NCBI GenBank assembly: GCA_963666705.2
Contig: CAXXKO010000029.1
Coordinates: 310,001-374,000, forward strand
Length of the DNA stretch: 64,000 bases
Source of the DNA: G963666705 sp963666705
GTDB lineage: Bacteria; Pseudomonadota; Alphaproteobacteria; CADEGL01
Direction of reading: 5' to 3'
In this document: positions 17,608-29,526 of the stretch, in pieces
Numbering within the stretch: the first letter of the stretch is position 1
Layout: each line of letters begins with the position of its first letter
The notes under the pieces: model-generated
Seen by the model: the letters and a program-made list of their open reading frames with translations, nothing else
The model's database searches: none
Told to the model about the DNA's origin: nothing
Position numbers and translations under genes: made by a program

Positions 17608-18291
17608 ATGGGTGACGGCCCCGCCCTGGCGCTCGCCGGTATCGAGCGGCGCTTTCGCCAGGGGGGCACGGTGCTCGAGGTGCTGCGCGGCACTGGCTTG
17701 GCGCTCGCGGCGGGTGAGACCGTGGCCCTGGTCGGGCCCTCGGGCGCCGGCAAATCGACCCTGCTGCACATCGCCGGCCTGCTCGAGCGCCCGGACGGTG
17801 GCACGGTGCTGATCGACGGGCGGGACTGCGGCGGCCTGGGCGAGACCGCGCGCACCGAGCTGCGCCGCCGGCACCTGGGCTTCGTCTACCAGTACCACCA
17901 CCTGCTGGCCGAGTTCTCGGCGCGGGAGAACATCATGCTGCCCCAGATGATCGCCGGCACCGGGCGCGACGCGGCGCGGGCGCGGGCCGAGGCGCTGCTG
18001 TCCCTCATCGGCCTCACGGACCGGGGCGAGCACCGGCCGGCGCGGCTTTCGGGTGGCGAGCAGCAGCGCGTCGCCGTCGCCCGCGCCCTCGCCAACGCCC
18101 CGCGCGTCCTCCTGGCCGACGAGCCCACGGGCAATCTCGACGCCGAGACGGCGGAGGTTGTGCTTGGTGTCCTCCTCGACCTGGTGCGCGGCTCGGGCAT
18201 GGCGGCGCTCATCGCCACCCACAACATGGAGCTCGCCACGCGCCTCGACCGCGTACTCATGCTGCGAGGCGGCAAACTCGTCCCGGGTTAG
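17608..18291 (+). CDS. lolD: Lipoprotein-releasing ABC transporter ATPase LolD
   Basis: 227-residue cytoplasmic ATPase driving lipoprotein extraction by LolC. Walker A GPSGAGKST, Q-loop, ABC signature LSGGEQQRVAVARAL, Walker B VLLADEPTG and the switch His (ATHN) are all present. ATG 17608 is preferred over GTG 17593 because GTGAGGGC lies at ribosome-site distance. It directly follows lolC. Confidence 0.96.
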   Translation: MGDGPALALAGIERRFRQGGTVLEVLRGTGLALAAGETVALVGPSGAGKSTLLHIAGLLERPDGGTVLIDGRDCGGLGETARTELRRRHLGFVYQYHHLLAEFSARENIMLPQMIAGTGRDAARARAEALLSLIGLTDRGEHRPARLSGGEQQRVAVARALANAPRVLLADEPTGNLDAETAEVVLGVLLDLVRGSGMAALIATHNMELATRLDRVLMLRGGKLVPG

Positions 18292-18298
18292 CCCCGCC

Positions 18299-18322
18299 TT
18301 GTCCACAAAGTGCTGTGGATAA
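18299..18322. promoter_or_regulatory. Inverted pair of DnaA boxes upstream of dnaE
   Basis: TTGTCCACA (18299-18307, one mismatch to the consensus TTATCCACA) faces TGTGGATAA (18314-18322, a perfect box on the minus strand) with 6 bp between. The pair is 87 bp before the dnaE start. It may bind DnaA and tie dnaE expression to replication, or form a terminator-like stem for lolD; there is no T-run. Confidence 0.45.
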
Positions 18323-18408
18323 GACCAGTTTTCGCACAACATGCATGACTCTTCACGCCCATTGTGGAATCCTGCACTGGTCCGGTCGCACCCTCGTTGG
18401 CCACATCA

Positions 18409-21930
<3,522 letters not shown>

Positions 21931-21931
21931 A

Positions 21932-22080
21932 GCTAGAGCGTTTCCACCTCGACCGGAATCGCTCCAGGCCTCGAGGCGGCCCGCCGGTCGTCCGGCGCGC
22001 CCGCGCAGGCACGGACCTCTTGGTCCGCTGCCGCGAGCGAAACATGCGCTAGAGTGGGTCCGATCGAAGCGGAACCGCTC
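21932..22080. repeat. 150-bp dispersed palindromic repeat, copy 1
   Basis: Begins GCTAGAGCGTTTCC and ends GGAACCGCTC; the ends are inverted copies of each other (12 of 13 in the fuller copy). It matches 55673-55822 over the full length with roughly 20 differences. Inside is a GGACC-tctt-GGTCC hairpin whose stem is kept but whose loop changes in copy 2. It behaves like a REP or MITE-type intergenic repeat. It lies between dnaE and rpsB. Confidence 0.7.
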
Positions 22081-22233
22081 CAGCCGGACCGGCGCGGCCC
22101 CCAACCTTCGCGTCTGGGCGCGCCTTTCGCCTTGTAAATCGGCCGGTGGGGCGCTATCACCTCGCCACCAAGATTATTTCACACGCGGGGTCGCGGCGGT
22201 CCGGGAAAACGGTCCTGTCGCTCCGGTGTCCGC

Positions 22234-22252
22234 GGCGCCCGAATTCGGCGCC
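22234..22252 (+). promoter_or_regulatory. Hairpin in rpsB leader
   Basis: GGCGCC-cgaattc-GGCGCC stem-loop 46 bp before the rpsB start, within a G/C-rich leader of about 200 bp. Its position is consistent with an S2-responsive leader RNA, but no specific consensus was confirmed. Confidence 0.3.
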
Positions 22253-22297
22253 CCGGTCGATGCCCCGCGGAGGTCCAACCGGAGAAGGAAACGAACC

Positions 22298-23242
22298 ATG
22301 GCGATGCCAGAATTCTCCATGCGTCGGCTTTTGGAAGCCGGCGTCCATTTCGGACACGTGACGCGGCGCTGGAATCCAAAGATGGAGCCCTTCATCTTCG
22401 GCGTGCGCAACAACGTGCATATCATCGATCTGCAGCAGACCGTGCCCATGTTGACCCAGGCGCTGCAGGCGGTCCGCGCGGTGGTCGCGGGCGGCGGCCG
22501 GGTGCTGTTCGTCGGCACCAAGCGGCAGGCTTCCGAGATCGTGTCCGATTCGGCCAAGCGCTGCGGCCAGTACTACGTCAATCACCGCTGGCTCGGCGGC
22601 ATGCTGACCAACTGGAAGACCATATCGCGCTCCATCAAACGGCTGCGCGATCTCGACGAGCAGCTCGCCGGCGAAGGCGAAAGCGGGCTCACGAAGAAGG
22701 AGCTCCTCGGCCTGACGCGGGAGCGCGATAAGCTCGAGCGCGCCCTGGGCGGCATCAAGGAGATGGGGGGGTTGCCGGATATCCTGTTCGTGATCGACAC
22801 GAACAAGGAGGATATCGCCATCGCCGAGGCGGTGAAGCTGAGCATTCCCGTGGTCGCGGTGATCGACAGCAACTCGAGCCCCGCCGGCATCACCTATCCG
22901 ATCCCCGGCAACGACGATTCCCTGCGCGCCATCTCTCTCTATTGCGAGCTGGCGGCCGATTCCGTGCTCGATGGCCTGCAGGAAGAGATGCGCTCCTCCG
23001 GCGTCGATGTGGGCGCGGCCGATGAGGCGCCCATCGAACACATCGAGGAAGCCGTGGCGGGCGCGCCGGAGCCTGAGCCCGAAGTGGCTGCGCCCTTGAG
23101 CGAGGCGGCCGCCGAGCCGGCCATGGCGAGTGGCGAAGCGGAGGCGGGAGTGGTGGCGGAGAGCACCTGGAAGCCGATTCCGGCGACGGTCGCTCCCGAG
23201 GCCACAAGCGCCCCAGAAAAGAAATCTGAATTGAACGGTTAA
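22298..23242 (+). CDS. rpsB: 30S ribosomal protein S2
   Basis: Structural protein of the small ribosomal subunit, needed for S1 docking. The start at 22298 (MAMPEFSMRRLLEAGVHFGH) follows GGAGAAGGAAACG. Conserved text includes TRRWNPKM, FVGTKRQA, YYVNHRWLGGMLTNWKTI and NSSPAGITYPIPGNDD. At 314 residues it carries a C-terminal extension of about 65 residues rich in Ala, Glu and Pro, absent in E. coli S2 but known in several alphaproteobacteria. tsf follows, the standard pair. Confidence 0.97.
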   Translation: MAMPEFSMRRLLEAGVHFGHVTRRWNPKMEPFIFGVRNNVHIIDLQQTVPMLTQALQAVRAVVAGGGRVLFVGTKRQASEIVSDSAKRCGQYYVNHRWLGGMLTNWKTISRSIKRLRDLDEQLAGEGESGLTKKELLGLTRERDKLERALGGIKEMGGLPDILFVIDTNKEDIAIAEAVKLSIPVVAVIDSNSSPAGITYPIPGNDDSLRAISLYCELAADSVLDGLQEEMRSSGVDVGAADEAPIEHIEEAVAGAPEPEPEVAAPLSEAAAEPAMASGEAEAGVVAESTWKPIPATVAPEATSAPEKKSELNG

Positions 23243-23290
23243 GGCTTTAATTCAATCCCTTGACAGGGTTTGTTCGATAAGGAATTGAAT

Positions 23291-24217
23291 ATGGCGAATA
23301 TCAGCGCTTCCCTCGTCAAGGAACTGCGCGAGAAGACCGGCGCCGGCATGATGGACTGCAAGAAGGCGCTTACCGAAACCGACGCGAACGTCGAAGAGGC
23401 CGTGGCCTGGTTGCGCAAGAAAGGCCTGGCCGCGGCGGCGAAGAAGGCGGGCAGGGTCGCGGCCGAAGGGCTCGTCGGCCTGCGCCTTGGTGAAGGTGCG
23501 GGTGCGCTCGTCGAGGTCAACGCCGAGACCGACTTCGTCTCCCGCAACGAGTCCTTCCAGGCCCTCGTTACCGCGGTCGCCGGCATCGCCCTGGAGACCG
23601 GCGGCGGCCTCGACGCGCTGAACGCCGCCGCCTATCCGGGCGCCGGCCATGCGGTCGCGGACGAGCTGACCGCGCTCATCGCCCGCATTGGCGAGAACAT
23701 GGTTCTGCGCCGGACGGCGGCGATCCGGGTCTCGCCCGGTATCGTCGCGGGCTACGTCCACAACCAGACCGTGGAGGGCCTGGGCCGAATCGGGGTCCTG
23801 GTGGCCCTGGAATCGGAGGCGCCGGCCGAGAAGCTCGCCCACCTCGGCAAGCAGATCGCCATGCATGTGGCGGCGGCCCAGCCCGACTGCCTGGCGGTCG
23901 CGGATGTGGACCAGGCGGCGCTCGAGGGGGAGCGGGCCATCCTCGCCGATCAGGCGCGCGCGTCTGGCAAGCCGGAAGAGATCATCGGCAAGATGGTCGA
24001 GGGCCGCCTGCGGAAATACTACGAGGAGATCGTCCTCTTGGAGCAGGTCTGGGTCATCGACGGCAAGTCCAAGGTCAAGGACGTGATCGCCGACACCGCC
24101 GAGGAGCTGGGTGCCGCGGTGCGGCTCACGGCTTTCGAGAGGTTCGCCCTCGGGGAGGGCGTCGAACGCGAGGAAAGCGACTTCGCGGCCGAGGTGGCGG
24201 CGCAGCTCGCCGGCTGA
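23291..24217 (+). CDS. tsf: Elongation factor Ts
   Basis: Guanine-nucleotide exchange factor that recycles EF-Tu. The 308-residue product starts MANISASLVKELREKTGAGMMDCKKAL, the invariant UBA-like N-terminus. It continues through the core with FVSRNESFQ (EF-Tu contact region) and two subdomains ending in VREESDFAAEV-type text. ATG 23291 follows AAGGAATTG; the in-frame 23270 ATG lacks a ribosome site. 48 bp after rpsB. Confidence 0.97.
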   Translation: MANISASLVKELREKTGAGMMDCKKALTETDANVEEAVAWLRKKGLAAAAKKAGRVAAEGLVGLRLGEGAGALVEVNAETDFVSRNESFQALVTAVAGIALETGGGLDALNAAAYPGAGHAVADELTALIARIGENMVLRRTAAIRVSPGIVAGYVHNQTVEGLGRIGVLVALESEAPAEKLAHLGKQIAMHVAAAQPDCLAVADVDQAALEGERAILADQARASGKPEEIIGKMVEGRLRKYYEEIVLLEQVWVIDGKSKVKDVIADTAEELGAAVRLTAFERFALGEGVEREESDFAAEVAAQLAG

Positions 24218-24250
24218 CCGGCGCGGCCGCGGGGCGGAGGGGACGGTGCG

Positions 24251-25033
24251 TTGACGGCAGCGACCGGACACCCGATCGACGCCGCGGCCGATGCGAGCCG
24301 GCCGCGCTATCGGCGGGTGCTGCTCAAGCTCTCGGGCGAAGCCCTGTTGGGTGACCGGGAGTTCGGTGTCGCCCCGGAGGCCCTCGAAGGCATCGCCTCG
24401 GACGTGCGCGCCGTCCAGGCCCTCGGCGTGCAGGTCTGCCTCGTCGTCGGCGGCGGCAACATCTTCCGCGGCATGGCGGGCGCCGCCGCCGGGATCGAGC
24501 GTGCCAGCGCCGATTATATGGGCATGTTGGCGACGGTCATGAACGCGCTCGCCCTGCAGAGCGCCATGGAGCGTGCGGGCCTCGACACCCGCGTGCTCTC
24601 GGCCATTCCCATGGCGACGGTGTGCGAGCCCTACGTGCGCCGGCGCGCGATGCGCCACCTGGAAAAGGGGCGGGTGGTGATCTTCGCCGGGGGCACGGGC
24701 AACCCATTCTTCACCACCGATACGGCCGCCGCCCTGCGCGCGTCGGAGATGCGCTGCGACCTGCTTCTCAAGGGCACCCAGGTGGACGGGGTCTATAGCG
24801 CGGATCCGAATATCGACAGCGAGGCGGAGCGCTACGAGCGCCTGAGCTACCTCGATGTGCTGTCCCGGGACCTGAGGGTGATGGACGCGGCCGCTATCTC
24901 TCTCGCGCGCGAAAATAAGATTCCGATTCTGGTCTTTTCGATACAGAATGCCGGGGCGTTCGCGGGGGTGATCGCCGGCCGCGGCAAGTTCACCCTGATT
25001 GGCGATGAGGAAAGGTCGGATGGCGGATCCTGA
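24251..25033 (+). CDS. pyrH: UMP kinase
   Basis: Phosphorylates UMP to UDP in pyrimidine synthesis; a hexameric amino-acid-kinase-fold enzyme. The 260-residue product has a 20-residue N-terminal tail before YRRVLLKLSGEALLG. It then has VVGGGNIFRG, ADYMGMLATVMNAL, GGTGNPFFTTDTAAALRA and LKGTQVDGVY. The start is TTG 24251, supported by GGAGGGGA upstream. It overlaps frr by 14 bp. Confidence 0.96.
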   Translation: MTAATGHPIDAAADASRPRYRRVLLKLSGEALLGDREFGVAPEALEGIASDVRAVQALGVQVCLVVGGGNIFRGMAGAAAGIERASADYMGMLATVMNALALQSAMERAGLDTRVLSAIPMATVCEPYVRRRAMRHLEKGRVVIFAGGTGNPFFTTDTAAALRASEMRCDLLLKGTQVDGVYSADPNIDSEAERYERLSYLDVLSRDLRVMDAAAISLARENKIPILVFSIQNAGAFAGVIAGRGKFTLIGDEERSDGGS

Positions 25034-25577
25034 CATCGATGACTTGAGGCGGCGCATGAAGGGGGCGGTCGAGGTCTTGCGGCGCGAGTTCGGCGGCTTG
25101 CGGACGGGCCGCGCGTCGGCGAGCCTGCTCGAGCCTCTCGGCGTCGTGGCCTACGGCAGCACCATGCCCATCACCCAGGTGGGGACGATCGGCGTGCCCG
25201 AGCCGCGCCTCCTCACGGTCCAGGTCTGGGACCAGGGCAATGTGAAGGCAGTGGAGAAAGCCATTCGCGAGTCCAATCTCGGACTCAATCCCCAGTCCGA
25301 GGGGACGATGATCCGTGTGCCCATCCCCGAGCTCAACGAGGAGCGCCGCGTCGAGCTCACCAAGGTCGCCCACAAATACGCCGAGGGCGCGCGGGTGGCC
25401 GTGCGCAACGTCCGCCGCGACGGTATGGACGGCCTCAAGCGCATGGAGCGGGAGGGCAATCTGTCCAAGGACCAGCATCGCGACCGGGGCGTTGAATTCC
25501 AGGCGCTCACGGACGAGTTCATCAAGGAAATCGACGAGGCCGTCGCAACCAAGGAACAGGAGATCCTGCAGGTCTGA
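25020..25577 (+). CDS. frr: Ribosome recycling factor
   Basis: 185-residue factor that splits post-termination ribosomes with EF-G. It has the family text LRTGRASASLLEPLGVVAYGS, PITQVGTI, WDQGNVKAVEKAI and the C-terminal helical arm. ATG 25020 lies behind GAGGAAAGG inside the end of pyrH, so translation is coupled. uppS follows after 5 bp. Confidence 0.96.
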   Translation: MADPDIDDLRRRMKGAVEVLRREFGGLRTGRASASLLEPLGVVAYGSTMPITQVGTIGVPEPRLLTVQVWDQGNVKAVEKAIRESNLGLNPQSEGTMIRVPIPELNEERRVELTKVAHKYAEGARVAVRNVRRDGMDGLKRMEREGNLSKDQHRDRGVEFQALTDEFIKEIDEAVATKEQEILQV

Positions 25578-25582
25578 ATTCG

Positions 25583-26320
25583 ATGGACGCCGCCCGAACC
25601 CAAACCGCGACGAGCCCGCCACCCCCGGCCCATGTCGCCATCATCATGGATGGCAACGGGCGCTGGGCCAAGGCGCGCGGCCTGCCTAGGGCCGCCGGCC
25701 ATAGGCGTGGCGTCGAGGCGGTGCGGACGGCCGTGAACAGCGCCGTCGATCTCGGCATCCGCTACATGACCCTCTACGGGTTTTCATCCGAGAACTGGAA
25801 GCGGCCGCGCCTCGAGGTGTTCGAGCTGATGGGGCTTCTGCGCCGCTACCTGCGCAGCGAGATCGCCGAGCTCAACGCCAAGGGCGTGCGGATCCGCTTC
25901 ATCGGCGAGCGCGCGCGCCTTGGCGCCGATATCGTCGACATGATCGAACAGGCGGAGCGCCAGACCGCCGAGAATACGAGGCTCGATCTGATCATTGCCC
26001 TCAGCTACGGCGGCCGGGGTGAGATCGTGCGGGCGGCGGGCCAGATCGCCCGCGGGGTCGCCGAGGGCAGGCTTGCGCCGGAGGACATCACCGAAGACAG
26101 CTTCGCGCGCTACCTCTTCACGACCGATATCCCGGACCCTGACCTCGTCATTCGGACCAGCGGCGAGCAGCGGCTGAGTAATTTCCTGCTGTGGCAAACG
26201 GCCTATGCCGAGCTCGTCTTCACCGACACCCTGTGGCCGGACTTCTCGCGCGCCGATTTCGAGATGGTCGTCCGCGAATTCCATCGCCGCGAAAGGCGCT
26301 ATGGTGCGTCGGGTGGCTAA
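25583..26320 (+). CDS. uppS: Undecaprenyl diphosphate synthase (isoprenyl transferase)
   Basis: Cytoplasmic cis-prenyltransferase making the C55 lipid carrier for peptidoglycan and O-antigen. 245 residues with the catalytic HVAIIMDGNGRWAKARGLPR (catalytic Asp in MDGNG), the helix YGFSSENWKRP, and the product-end RTSGEQRLSNFLLWQTAYAEL. Short Pro/Thr-rich N-terminal tail. It overlaps cdsA by 20 bp. Confidence 0.96.
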   Translation: MDAARTQTATSPPPPAHVAIIMDGNGRWAKARGLPRAAGHRRGVEAVRTAVNSAVDLGIRYMTLYGFSSENWKRPRLEVFELMGLLRRYLRSEIAELNAKGVRIRFIGERARLGADIVDMIEQAERQTAENTRLDLIIALSYGGRGEIVRAAGQIARGVAEGRLAPEDITEDSFARYLFTTDIPDPDLVIRTSGEQRLSNFLLWQTAYAELVFTDTLWPDFSRADFEMVVREFHRRERRYGASGG

Positions 26321-27128
26321 TACGCGCGACGCGACGCTCTCACTCCGCCTCATGTCGGCGCTGATCGTGACTCCGCCGGTGCTCGCCGCGATCTATTATG
26401 GCTGGCCGTTCTTCGAGCTGCTGATGGTCTTGATGGCCGTGCTTCTGGCGGCCGAGTGGGATCGGCTGTGCGGCGGCGATTTCGGCCTGAGCGGGGCGGG
26501 CCTGGCGATATTCGGCGTCGGTGCCCTCGCCTTTGCGGCGGCTGGCGGGTACGGCTGGTCCGCGGGCGTCATCGCCGCCGGCGTGCCGGCCGTCTATCTG
26601 ATCGCGCGCATGGCGCGGCGGCGCCACCCGGCCTGGGCCGCGGTCGGCTCGATGTATATCGGCTTGCCGCTCGTGGCCGTGGTTTGGCTACGGTCCGCGC
26701 CAGACGGCGGAGCCTGGGTCGTCATCTGGCTCGTCGCCGTCGTTGCGGCGACCGATGTCGGGGCCTACTTCGCCGGCCGCGGGTTCGGCGGGCCCAAGCT
26801 CGCGCCCGCGATCAGCCCCAACAAGACGTGGGCCGGGCTCGCCGGTGGTATGCTGGCGGCCGGGCTGGTTGGCGGCGGCGGGGCTTGGCTGGCCGGTTAT
26901 GCGGCGCCCGGGTCCGCATTCGCGGCCGGCCTTGGGCTGGCGGTGATCTCTCAGGCCGGAGACCTCGTCGAGTCGGCGGCCAAGCGCTACTTCGGGGTCA
27001 AGGACACGGGCACGCTCATCCCCGGGCATGGCGGCCTCATGGACCGGGTGGACGGCCTCATCACGGCGGCGCCCGCCTTGGCGGCATTGATTTGGTGGTC
27101 GGGCGGGCAGGTGCCGGAATGGCGATGA
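26301..27128 (+). CDS. cdsA: Phosphatidate cytidylyltransferase
   Basis: Integral membrane enzyme producing CDP-diacylglycerol for phospholipid synthesis. 275 residues from ATG 26301 (MVRRVANTRDATLSLRLMSALIV). It has about 7-8 membrane helices and the C-terminal signature in SQAGDLVESAAKRYFGVKDTG followed by GHGGLMDRVDG. The metal-binding site includes the TDVGAYFAGRGFG region. It overlaps both uppS and dxr. Confidence 0.95.
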   Translation: MVRRVANTRDATLSLRLMSALIVTPPVLAAIYYGWPFFELLMVLMAVLLAAEWDRLCGGDFGLSGAGLAIFGVGALAFAAAGGYGWSAGVIAAGVPAVYLIARMARRRHPAWAAVGSMYIGLPLVAVVWLRSAPDGGAWVVIWLVAVVAATDVGAYFAGRGFGGPKLAPAISPNKTWAGLAGGMLAAGLVGGGGAWLAGYAAPGSAFAAGLGLAVISQAGDLVESAAKRYFGVKDTGTLIPGHGGLMDRVDGLITAAPALAALIWWSGGQVPEWR

Positions 27129-28315
27129 GGACCGGTGACGGCGGCGACGGCCCGCGCAGGGTGACGATTCTCGGGTCGACCGGCTCGGTCGGGTGTAGCA
27201 CCATCGACCTGATCGAGCGCCAGCCCGACCGCTTCCGTGTCGAGGCGCTGACCGCCAACCGGAATGTGGACGCCTTGGCGGCTCAGGCCTGGGCCCTGCG
27301 GCCGGCCATGGCGGTGGCCGCGGACCCGGCATGCTACCGGGCACTCGCGGATGCGCTCGCGGGCTCGGGCGTCGAGGTCGCCGCCGGGCCGGAGGCCCTG
27401 GTGGCGGCGGCGGACAGGCCTTCGGATCTGGTCATGGCCGCCATCGTCGGTGCCGCCGGCCTCGAGCCGACTTTCGCCGCCGTCCGCCGTGGCGCCGTGG
27501 TGGGCCTGGCCAACAAGGAAGCGCTGGTGTGCGCCGGCGAAATCGTCATGGTGGAGGTGGTTCGTGCGGGTGCCACCCTGCTGCCGGTCGATTCGGAGCA
27601 CAGCGCCATCTTCCAGGTTTTCGATTTCGGGCAGAGCGAGCGCGTCTCGCGCATCATCCTCACGGCGTCCGGGGGGCCGTTCCGCGCGACGGGCCTCGAC
27701 GCCATGGCGCGCATGACCCCGGCCCAGGCGGTGGCGCACCCCAATTGGAGCATGGGGGCGAAAATCTCCATCGATTCCGCGACCATGATGAACAAGGGCC
27801 TCGAGGTGATCGAGGCCCATCACCTGTTCCCGGTGCCGGACGACCGCATCGAGATCGTGGTCCACCCACAGTCGGTGATTCACAGCATGGTCGAATATAT
27901 CGACGGCTCCGTGCTGGCCCAGCTCGGCACCCCCGACATGCGCACACCTATCGCTTATGCGCTCGGGTGGCCTGAGCGCATGAGCGCACCGTCCGAAAAG
28001 CTCGATTTCGCTCGATTGGGCCCGCTCACCTTCGAAGCGCCGGACCTCGAGCGCTTTCCGGCCCTGCGGATCGCGCGTGAAGCCTTGATCGACGGCGGCT
28101 GTGCACCAACTATACTCAACGCGGCGAACGAGGTCGCGGTGTTCAGCTTTCTCGAGGGCCGGATCGGCTTCCTCGACATCATTCGTATCGTGGAGGAGAC
28201 ACTCAATTCGCTCACCTGCGCCGCGGCGACGAGCCTCGAGGAGGTGCGCGGCGTGGACACGCGCGCGCGCGACGTGGCGAGCGAATTCGTCCAGAGCGCC
28301 CGGCGGCGCGCCTGA
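27119..28315 (+). CDS. dxr: 1-deoxy-D-xylulose 5-phosphate reductoisomerase
   Basis: NADPH- and metal-dependent second step of the MEP isoprenoid pathway, feeding UppS next door. 398 residues: the NADPH fold VTILGSTGSVGCSTIDLI, the metal-binding VDSEHSAIFQ, SGGPFR, NWSMGAKISIDSATMMNKGLEVIEA, and HPQSVIHSMVEY. ATG 27119 and ATG 27125 are both possible; both overlap the cdsA end. Confidence 0.96.
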   Translation: MAMRTGDGGDGPRRVTILGSTGSVGCSTIDLIERQPDRFRVEALTANRNVDALAAQAWALRPAMAVAADPACYRALADALAGSGVEVAAGPEALVAAADRPSDLVMAAIVGAAGLEPTFAAVRRGAVVGLANKEALVCAGEIVMVEVVRAGATLLPVDSEHSAIFQVFDFGQSERVSRIILTASGGPFRATGLDAMARMTPAQAVAHPNWSMGAKISIDSATMMNKGLEVIEAHHLFPVPDDRIEIVVHPQSVIHSMVEYIDGSVLAQLGTPDMRTPIAYALGWPERMSAPSEKLDFARLGPLTFEAPDLERFPALRIAREALIDGGCAPTILNAANEVAVFSFLEGRIGFLDIIRIVEETLNSLTCAAATSLEEVRGVDTRARDVASEFVQSARRRA

Positions 28316-28344
28316 GCGGGCGATTTGATTCAATCGGAGCAAGC

Positions 28345-29502
28345 ATGACGGACATTATTGCCGGCATCGGTGGCTACGCGCTGCCGTTCCTTAATATTGT
28401 GGTGTCGTTCCTGATCATCCTGACCCTTGTCGTGTTCGTGCACGAGATGGGTCATTACCTCGTCGCGCGCTGGTGCGGTGTGCGGGTCGAGGTCTTTTCG
28501 ATTGGATTTGGGCGGGAATTGTTCGGCTGGGACGGCCGGGGCGGCACGCGCTGGAAGTTCAGCGTCGTCCCCCTCGGTGGCTACGTCAAGATGTTCGGCG
28601 ACCGCAACGTGGCCAGCATGCCGGACGGCAAGGCGATCGAGTTGACGGCGGAGGAGAAAAGAGTCGCCTTTCCCCACAAGCGGCTCGGTCGACGCGCGGC
28701 CATCGTCGCCGCTGGCCCGATCGCCAACTTCGTGTTCGGTATCCTGGTTTACGCAGGCCTCTTCATGACCATCGGCCAGCCCGCGACGGCGCCGGTGATC
28801 GGCGAGGTGGAACCGGACAGTGCGGCGGCGGCGGCCGGAATCGAGCCCGGCGACCGCGTTTTGAGCGCGAACGGCTACACGATCAGCCGCTTCGAGGAAA
28901 TTCGCCAGGTCGTAAGCGTGGGACTGGGGGAGCCCCTCTCGCTCGTCGTCCTTCGCGACGGTGTCGAGATCGCGCTCGAGGCACGTCCGCGCATCGTCGA
29001 GCAGGAGGACATCCTCGGCAACACCAACAAGATCGGCCTCCTCGGCGTGCGCAGCATCGGCCTCGAATACGTCCGCCGCGATCCGGCGGGCGCTGTCTGG
29101 TACGGCGCCGGCACGGCCTGGAACCAGGTTTACCTGACGTTTAAGACCATCGGCCAGATGATCGTCGGCACCCGCACCACAAAGGATATCAGCGGTCCCC
29201 TGGGCATCGCCAGGCTATCCGGTGAGATGGCCCAGCTCGGGATCATCGCCATGATTCATTGGGCGGCCTTCCTTTCGATCCAACTCGGCTTGATCAACCT
29301 GTTTCCGATCCCATTACTTGACGGCGGGCACCTTCTGTTCTATGCCGCCGAGGCGGTCCGAGGCAGGCCGCTCGGCGAACGTGTACAGGAATACGGTTTT
29401 CGGATCGGGCTGGCTCTGGTATTGGTCTTGTTCATGTTCGCCACCTGGAACGATTTGGTTCAGCTCCAAGTCGTGCGTTTTTTCCAGGAGCTCGTTACCT
29501 GA
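28345..29502 (+). CDS. rseP: Site-2 intramembrane metalloprotease RseP
   Basis: Inner-membrane zinc protease that cleaves anti-sigma factors and leftover signal peptides. 385 residues with HEMGHY (zinc site) in the first membrane segment, a PDZ domain (about 135-215, GEVEPDSAAAAAGIEPGDRVLSANG), and the third zinc ligand in PIPLLDGGHLLFY. One PDZ domain is obvious, fewer than the two in E. coli, which is usual in alphaproteobacteria. It sits between dxr and bamA as in most proteobacteria. Confidence 0.95.
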   Translation: MTDIIAGIGGYALPFLNIVVSFLIILTLVVFVHEMGHYLVARWCGVRVEVFSIGFGRELFGWDGRGGTRWKFSVVPLGGYVKMFGDRNVASMPDGKAIELTAEEKRVAFPHKRLGRRAAIVAAGPIANFVFGILVYAGLFMTIGQPATAPVIGEVEPDSAAAAAGIEPGDRVLSANGYTISRFEEIRQVVSVGLGEPLSLVVLRDGVEIALEARPRIVEQEDILGNTNKIGLLGVRSIGLEYVRRDPAGAVWYGAGTAWNQVYLTFKTIGQMIVGTRTTKDISGPLGIARLSGEMAQLGIIAMIHWAAFLSIQLGLINLFPIPLLDGGHLLFYAAEAVRGRPLGERVQEYGFRIGLALVLVLFMFATWNDLVQLQVVRFFQELVT

Positions 29503-29526
29503 TCGGATGGCGCCGGAGGGGCCGAC

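Noticed and set aside
23260..23265. TTGACA as a -35 box for a tsf promoter
   Set aside because: The matching -10 position would fall on the ribosome site and start codon, and no reasonable -10 hexamer exists there; tsf is more likely read from rpsB.
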